DNA of 55,579 nt from Bacteroidales bacterium (GTDB lineage: Bacteria; Bacteroidota; Bacteroidia; Bacteroidales; PXBB01). This document shows positions 50,869 through 55,579 of this stretch, piece by piece (the stretch's first letter is position 1; each line of letters begins with the position of its first letter). Below the pieces are notes generated by a model. It saw only the letters and a program-made list of their open reading frames with translations. It was not told the origin of the DNA and did not search any database. The stretch is taken from positions 1 to 55,579 of the forward strand of contig JAQVVM010000029.1 of NCBI GenBank assembly GCA_028698995.1, given 5' to 3'. Position numbers and translations under genes: made by a program.

Positions 50869-53235
50869 ATGGGTTTTATTAAAAACACACGCATTATTTT
50901 AATTCTTTTTCTTCTTTTAAACATTTCTTTAAAAGCTCAGGATACTTTAAAACAAACAGTCAGAGGTAAAATTTTAGACAAACAGACACAGTTACCAATC
51001 CCGGGAGCAACAGTAGTTCTGCGTAATTTTGAGCCTGTAATGGCTGTAATATCTGATATTGATGGCAACTACATCATAAGGGATGTACCGCTGGGAAGAA
51101 TCAATATTGAGTGTTCATATTTAGGCTACTCATCTCAAACACTCAGCAATGTCATATTAAGCTCTGGAAGGGAGCAAGTTATTAATTTCGAACTTGAAGA
51201 ACATGCTTTTGACCTAGAGGAATTTGTTATTAAAGCATACAGCCGAAAGGACCAACCCGTAAATACAATGGCAATCATCAGTGCTCGTTCTTTTACCCTT
51301 GAAGAAACAGGACGTTATGCTGGCAGTTATGGTGATCCTGCACGTATGGCTGCAAATTATGCGGGGGTTATGACAGGAAAGGATAACAGAAATGATATTG
51401 TCATTCGGGGAAATTCTCCAATGGGTATTTTATGGCGGCTGGATGATATTGAAATAGCCAATCCAAACCACTATGCCGCTTCTGGAACTACCGGCGGGCC
51501 GATAACGATTCTAAACACAAACCTGTTAACGACCTCTGATTTTTTGTCGGGTGCTTTTCCTGCAGAATTTGGCAATGCAACCTCAGGAGTTTTCGACCTT
51601 AAAATGCGCAATGGTAATAATACAAAAAGAGAACATTGGCTTCAAACGGGTTGGAATGGTCTGGAGATTGGAACAGAAGGACCCTTTTCCAAAAAACACC
51701 AAGCCTCCTATATCATAGCCTACAGATATTCCATTCTCGAAATTCTTAATTCAATTGGTGTGAATCTGGGGATTGATCCAAGATATCAAGATTTGAACTT
51801 AAAAGTTAACCTGCCCTATAGTAAGGGAAAATTCAGCCTGATTGGTCTTGGAGGTTTGAGTTCAATTAAAATCTTTGATACCGACAAAAAGCAAAAAGAC
51901 TGGATGTTTGACGAATCCGGAGAAGATGTTATTAATAGCTCTGCTTTAGGTATGTTTGCTCTGTCGAATCTGCATTTTATGGGTGAAAAAACAAGATTGA
52001 AAACATCGTTTATTATTTCAGGGTCTGAGGTAACTTCCAAAATTGACACCTTCAGTCTTCAGAATAGACCTGTTTTTCTCAAAGCAGGTGAAAAATCTTC
52101 TGAAACTAAATACAGCATCACTTCATCTATAATGAGAAAAATAAGCTCTAAGAGTGATTTTAGCTCGGGTTTTTATTATGATATTATTGACTATATCTAT
52201 AAAGACAGCACCTTTAGAAATCAGCAGTATGAAAATGATACCGATGCGGGAGGACGAATGTCTCTTTTAAGGGCTTACAGCCAGTGGCACCAAAAACTTA
52301 CATCCAAATTATTAATAGTGGGCGGCTTGCACTACCAATTGTTTAATCTTAACAATTCTTGGACATTGGAGCCACGCATAGGTATTAAATGGGATATTAA
52401 CCCCGTTCAATCGCTCAATATCGGATTTGGTATGCATAGTCAGATGCAAGCCCGCATGATGTACTTTGCTCAAACCCTCCAACCCGATGGTTCATATAAC
52501 CTGAGCAACATAAACCTCGACTTCACAAAATGCAGGCACTATGTTATTGGGCATGATTATCTACTGAGTGAATTTTTACGCCTAAAAACCGAAGTATATT
52601 ATCAGCAACTTTATAACATACCTGTAAAGCAAAGCATAGGAGCTTACTCTATGCTTAATGCAGGGGTAGAGTACTTCGTTGGACGCCAGGACAGCCTTAT
52701 CAATACTGGTACCGGAAGTAATTACGGTATTGAGATGACACTTGAAAAGTTCTTCAATAATAACTTTTATTTTCTCCTGACATCATCTCTTTTTAATTCC
52801 ACCTATACAGCTGCCGATAATATTGAAAGACCCACTGCTTTTGATACACGATATCTGATAAATGCTGTGGGGGGTTATGAAAAAACAATCGGTAAAAAAA
52901 GAAACGGTGTTCTTGTGCTTGGAGCACGTTTTACATGGAATGGAGGCCGACCTTATATCCCTTATGATGTAGGAGGTACTCTCAATAATGGTTATGAAAC
53001 TTTAGACTGGAATAATGCCTACACAGTAAGATATCCGGATTATAAAAGAATCAGTATCCGATTCGGATTCCGACGAAACAAAGCAAAATTAAGCTCGGAG
53101 CTAACTCTGGACCTACAATATAGAACAAACTACACCAATATTTATACTGAACGGATAGATGTAAGAACAGGTAAGATTCATAATTACCAAAAGATGGGGT
53201 TATATCCTTTGTCTACCTGGAAGATAAATTTCTAA
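50869..53235 (+). CDS. TonB-dependent receptor with carboxypeptidase-regulatory-like N-terminal domain
   Basis: An outer-membrane receptor of about 788 residues from ATG 50869; the frame extends five codons upstream to a TTG, but the signal peptide (IILILFLLLNISLKAQ) fits the ATG. Residues about 30-110 are a CarboxypepD_reg-like domain (VRGKILDKQTQLPIPGATVVL, SDIDGNYIIRDVPLGRINIECSYLGY). A plug domain follows (IVIRGNSPMGILWRLDDIEIANPNHY, FPAEFGNATSGVFDLKMRNGN) and then a 22-strand-type barrel ending in STWKINF. There is no SusD partner, so it is not a SusC pair. The substrate is unknown; its neighbour is a radical SAM enzyme and exbBD-tonB lies 5 kb upstream. Confidence 0.93.
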   Translation: MGFIKNTRIILILFLLLNISLKAQDTLKQTVRGKILDKQTQLPIPGATVVLRNFEPVMAVISDIDGNYIIRDVPLGRINIECSYLGYSSQTLSNVILSSGREQVINFELEEHAFDLEEFVIKAYSRKDQPVNTMAIISARSFTLEETGRYAGSYGDPARMAANYAGVMTGKDNRNDIVIRGNSPMGILWRLDDIEIANPNHYAASGTTGGPITILNTNLLTTSDFLSGAFPAEFGNATSGVFDLKMRNGNNTKREHWLQTGWNGLEIGTEGPFSKKHQASYIIAYRYSILEILNSIGVNLGIDPRYQDLNLKVNLPYSKGKFSLIGLGGLSSIKIFDTDKKQKDWMFDESGEDVINSSALGMFALSNLHFMGEKTRLKTSFIISGSEVTSKIDTFSLQNRPVFLKAGEKSSETKYSITSSIMRKISSKSDFSSGFYYDIIDYIYKDSTFRNQQYENDTDAGGRMSLLRAYSQWHQKLTSKLLIVGGLHYQLFNLNNSWTLEPRIGIKWDINPVQSLNIGFGMHSQMQARMMYFAQTLQPDGSYNLSNINLDFTKCRHYVIGHDYLLSEFLRLKTEVYYQQLYNIPVKQSIGAYSMLNAGVEYFVGRQDSLINTGTGSNYGIEMTLEKFFNNNFYFLLTSSLFNSTYTAADNIERPTAFDTRYLINAVGGYEKTIGKKRNGVLVLGARFTWNGGRPYIPYDVGGTLNNGYETLDWNNAYTVRYPDYKRISIRFGFRRNKAKLSSELTLDLQYRTNYTNIYTERIDVRTGKIHNYQKMGLYPLSTWKINF

Positions 53236-53243
53236 TTGCAGGT

Positions 53244-53792
53244 CTAATATGAATTATAAGACAAAACAGTGTCAATGCTTTTTCTAATTTTTTCTCTTAT
53301 ACGGTAACCTTCAACAGGATAACCTAATGCAATAAGCAATCCGATACGTTTGGTTGATGGAATTTTTAATAATTTTTTTATAGGCTCCTCATTGAACCAA
53401 CCAATCATGCAGGTTCCAAGATCTAATTCCTCAGCCTGCAGACATAAATGCTGTGATGCTATTCCAATATCAATCAATTCCCAGTTGATGTCTTTTATTC
53501 GGGTTGCTATACGGGTCAATAAACTTTGCTTTTCAATTGTAACTACAATCATACATGGTGCATTAGCTGTAAATCTATTAAACAACCAAACATTTTCATA
53601 AGTGTGCTTAGCCACCTGTTTTCTTAATTCCGGGTCATCAACGACTATGAACTTCCACGGTTGTGAATTGCTTGCAGAAGGTGCTAAACGTGCCGCCTCT
53701 ATACACTTTATTAGGTCATCCTTATTGATAGGTTTACCAGAGAACTTTCTGGTACTTTGTCTTTTTTTAATTAAATCAGTAAAAAGAGTCAT
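53244..53792 (-). CDS. nitroreductase family flavoprotein
   Basis: A 182-residue FMN-dependent nitroreductase-fold protein. The N-terminal RKFSGKPINKDDLIKCIEAARLAPSASNSQPWKFIVVD carries the FMN-binding RxS and SxxNxQPW motifs, and the C-terminal LGTCMIGWFNEEPIKKLLKIPSTKRIGLLIALGYP is typical. It probably reduces nitro compounds, quinones or flavins with NAD(P)H; the natural substrate is unknown. It converges with the receptor gene, 8 bases apart. Plus-strand CAAAAGTA near 53816 is a possible promoter box (TACTTTTG). Confidence 0.92.
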   Translation of the reverse strand: MTLFTDLIKKRQSTRKFSGKPINKDDLIKCIEAARLAPSASNSQPWKFIVVDDPELRKQVAKHTYENVWLFNRFTANAPCMIVVTIEKQSLLTRIATRIKDINWELIDIGIASQHLCLQAEELDLGTCMIGWFNEEPIKKLLKIPSTKRIGLLIALGYPVEGYRIREKIRKSIDTVLSYNSY

Positions 53793-53893
53793 ATCTGAGT
53801 TTATAATTTGTTTTTACAAAAGTATAAGAAAAATATTAAGAAATTTTTAGAAAAAAAATAAGTCTGGCTTACATATTGATAAATAAAATACTG

Positions 53894-53901
53894 TAACTTT
53901 G
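53894..53901 (+). promoter_or_regulatory. -7 promoter box (TAACTTTG) of the DUF1573 gene
   Basis: TAACTTTG followed by CG matches TAnnTTTG well. It lies 41 bases before the ATG at 53943. TTG at 53876-53878 may be the -33 element. Confidence 0.5.
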
Positions 53902-53942
53902 CGTTACTTAATTAACATTTTTTTCATTTAATTCATTTAACC

Positions 53943-54392
53943 ATGAAAAAGTTTTTTTCAATTTTAATTTTTGCGATTATGACAACTTCGGTTGTTATGG
54001 CACAGAATACAACAGAACAACAACCGGTTGACAACCCAAATGCACCGGTTATCACTTTTGAAAGTGAGACTTATGATTACGGCAGAGTGCCCCTTAACAG
54101 TGATGGTAGTTGTGAGTTTAAATTCAGAAACACAGGGAAAGAACCATTAATTCTCACAAACGTGAGAGCATCCTGTGGTTGTACTGTTCCTTCATGGCCT
54201 CAGGAACCTATTGCACCAGGTGAAAGTGGTGTTATCAGTGTTCGTTATACAACGATGAACAGAGTACACACCATCAACAAAAACATCACAGTTCAGTCAA
54301 ATGCCAGCAACCCAACAATAATGCTGCGCTTGACAGGAGAAGTTTTTGATCCGGCTGTTACAACTGCTCCAGATCCAGCTCCTCAAAACTAG
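53943..54392 (+). CDS. DUF1573 domain protein, periplasmic
   Basis: A 149-residue exported protein with a signal peptide (FFSILIFAIMTTSVVMAQ) and a single DUF1573 Ig-like domain (TYDYGRVPLNSDGSCEFKFRNTGKEPLIL, RASCGCTVPSWPQEPIAPGESGVISVRY, the CGC motif being typical). Such proteins are abundant in Bacteroidota and are thought to be periplasmic or surface-associated beta-sandwich domains; no activity is known. The Pro/Asp/Ala tail (DPAVTTAPDPAPQN) is disordered. It is a single-gene unit between its own promoter and a strong terminator. Confidence 0.92.
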   Translation: MKKFFSILIFAIMTTSVVMAQNTTEQQPVDNPNAPVITFESETYDYGRVPLNSDGSCEFKFRNTGKEPLILTNVRASCGCTVPSWPQEPIAPGESGVISVRYTTMNRVHTINKNITVQSNASNPTIMLRLTGEVFDPAVTTAPDPAPQN

Positions 54393-54411
54393 TTGAAAAA
54401 CTGTTGCCAAT

Positions 54412-54443
54412 AAAAAGCAGGCTATTTCAGTCTGCTTTTTTTA
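54412..54443 (+). terminator. rho-independent terminator after the DUF1573 gene
   Basis: AAAAAGCAG (54412-54420) and CTGCTTTTT (54432-54440) form a 9-bp stem around an 11-base loop, followed by further T residues. It lies 19 bases after the stop codon. Confidence 0.8.
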
Positions 54444-54462
54444 TTTTCAAAAAAAATTCAAA

Positions 54463-55579
54463 ATGATATCAAAAAATATTTACACTTTTAAATATTATCT
54501 GCTACTGAGCCTGTTTTCTTTGATTGTACAATCGATATCCGCTCAAATAACCAACAGTTTTATTTATGATAGTCAGAACAGAAGTTATATAACTTATTTA
54601 CCCTCTGCTTTTACGCAAGGAACATCTTTGCCGGTAGTACTTATTTATCATGGATATGGGCAAACTGCAGACAATATGATGCTTTACTCCCAGTTTAATC
54701 AACTTGCTGAAACACACGACTTTATAGCAGTTTATCCACAAGGTATCAACAATTCATGGAATGTAGGGCTTGTAGGAAACTCCACTTCTGATGATATTGG
54801 ATTTACAGATGCTTTAATAGATACATTGTATTCAAAATATTCGATTGATTTGCTCCGAGTTTATGCCTGCGGTATGTCCAATGGTGGTTTTTTTAGCCAT
54901 CTTCTTGCATGTCAGATGAGTGACAGAATTGCAGCAATCGCATCAGTAACAGGTTCTATGACTATATTAATGGAGAGTAATTGCCAGCAGTCAAGAGCTG
55001 TACCTGTATTACAGATCCATGGTACTGCCGATGCGGTAGTCCCTTATTCAGGTGCAAGCGGTGTCCTTTCTGTTGATGCACTAATGCAATTTTGGGCAAA
55101 CAAAAATAATTGTGCACAAACTCCAACAATTACAAACATAACAGACATCAATAGTACAGATTTATGCACGGTTGAAAAACATCATTATACACCTTGTGCA
55201 GGGCAGGAACAACTGATATTATATAAAGTTATCAATGGTGGACACACATGGCCAGGAGGATTCCCCGTTGCAAGTCTCGGCAATACCAATCAAGATATAA
55301 ATGCCAGTGCAGAAATATGGGATTTTTTCAATAACTTTAGTTTGCCAGCTTCTTTATCAGAGCACATTCAGGATATTGATTTGGTACAAATTTATCCCAA
55401 CCCTGTTTATTCAGGTAAAGTATCTGTAAACAATAATCAAAATGAAGCCATTGAGATTTTCTTAATCAATAGTGTAGGTCAAGTTCTTAAAGACTTAAAT
55501 ATCAAGGCAAAGGAAAGTATGGTATTGGAATTAAATATGTATTCTAAAGGAATTTACATTATAAAGGCAAAATCAAAAA
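54463..55579 (+). CDS. secreted CE1/PHB-depolymerase-type esterase with T9SS sorting domain, truncated by window end
   Basis: The frame from ATG 54463 runs 372 codons to the window edge without a stop. A signal peptide (LLLSLFSLIVQSISAQ) precedes an alpha/beta-hydrolase domain of the feruloyl esterase/poly(hydroxybutyrate) depolymerase type: PVVLIYHGYGQTADNMMLYSQ, AVYPQGINNSWN, nucleophile Ser139 in YACGMSNGGFFSHLL, Asp in QIHGTADAVVPYSGASG and catalytic His in VINGGHTWPGGFP. A T9SS sorting domain begins at VQIYPNPVYSGKVSVNN and is nearly complete (SKGIYIIKAKSK), so only a few residues are probably missing. It would act on polyester or esterified plant polysaccharide outside the cell. Confidence 0.9.
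   Translation, partial: MISKNIYTFKYYLLLSLFSLIVQSISAQITNSFIYDSQNRSYITYLPSAFTQGTSLPVVLIYHGYGQTADNMMLYSQFNQLAETHDFIAVYPQGINNSWNVGLVGNSTSDDIGFTDALIDTLYSKYSIDLLRVYACGMSNGGFFSHLLACQMSDRIAAIASVTGSMTILMESNCQQSRAVPVLQIHGTADAVVPYSGASGVLSVDALMQFWANKNNCAQTPTITNITDINSTDLCTVEKHHYTPCAGQEQLILYKVINGGHTWPGGFPVASLGNTNQDINASAEIWDFFNNFSLPASLSEHIQDIDLVQIYPNPVYSGKVSVNNNQNEAIEIFLINSVGQVLKDLNIKAKESMVLELNMYSKGIYIIKAKSK

Noticed and set aside
53820..53880. Intrinsic terminator upstream of the DUF1573 gene
   Set aside because: Only A/T-rich runs without a GC-containing stem; more likely promoter-region DNA.
1..55579. tRNA, rRNA or insertion sequence genes
   Set aside because: No cloverleaf with a GTTCGA-type arm, no ribosomal RNA sequence and no transposase reading frame was found in any intergenic stretch.

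Overview
The window looks like a chromosomal segment from an AT-rich member of the Bacteroidota, most likely an uncultured Bacteroidales/Marinilabiliales-type or related lineage. Evidence for this: the type IX secretion (T9SS) genes porU and porV; several secreted proteins that end in a T9SS C-terminal sorting domain; a SusA-like GH13 enzyme; the carboxynorspermidine decarboxylase route to polyamines; carboxypeptidase-regulatory TonB receptors; TAnnTTTG-type -7 promoter boxes; and start codons without strong Shine-Dalgarno sequences. No tRNA, rRNA, CRISPR array, intact insertion sequence or prophage was seen.

Layout. 1-10.8 kb is one long minus-strand block. Read 5' to 3' it runs acyl carrier protein, ketosynthase, ketosynthase-like chain-length factor, polysaccharide deacetylase and LolA-like protein (overlapping or tightly packed genes, resembling a minimal aryl-polyene/flexirubin-type operon), then porU, porV, ispF and an SRAP-family DNA-protein crosslink protein. 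At 10.9-12.4 kb there is a T9SS cargo protein. 12.7-18.7 kb is a compact plus-strand operon: glutamine/methionine transaminase, omega-amidase, OmpA-like protein with a Cys cluster, PBP2 (mrdA) and rodA. 18.7-23.7 kb holds a gene remnant, a large hairpin, an M64 peptidase, an unknown conserved protein, a GH13 amylase-family enzyme and a DUF3109 protein. 23.8-27 kb holds ygeW and a cytochrome c maturation set ccmB-ccmC-ccmD-ccmE, whose CcmE has Cys in place of the usual heme-binding His. 27-34.9 kb holds M16 and M14 peptidases, a ComEA-like helix-hairpin-helix protein, a secreted six-repeat YDYQA protein and nspC.

35-38.7 kb looks like accessory DNA inserted between nspC and ahcY. It has a group II intron-like 3' scar, a Fic gene with three operator-like palindromes laid over its promoter, an integron attC-like imperfect palindrome, a T9SS-exported putative glycosidase and a nested concentric inverted-repeat element. 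From 38.7 kb on the content is core again: ahcY, ribH, a TPR membrane protein, rpsO-pnp, exbB-exbD-tonB, folC, pgi, a B12-fold radical SAM enzyme followed by a TonB-dependent receptor, a nitroreductase, a DUF1573 protein and a T9SS-exported CE1-type esterase cut off by the window end.

How the parts fit. Cargo proteins (the M14 peptidase, the putative glycosidase, the esterase and the 499-residue protein) would be exported by the T9SS, to which PorU (sortase/signal peptidase) and PorV (shuttle) belong. ExbB/ExbD/TonB would energise receptors such as the one at 50.9 kb. PBP2/RodA build the wall. The strongest candidates for unusual biology are the secreted YDYQA repeat protein (probably of the DUF6150 / septoil-knot type), the Fic gene with its built-in operator array, the minimal ACP-KS-CLF-deacetylase-LolA operon with a catalytically dead KS partner, and the palindromic elements of the accessory region.
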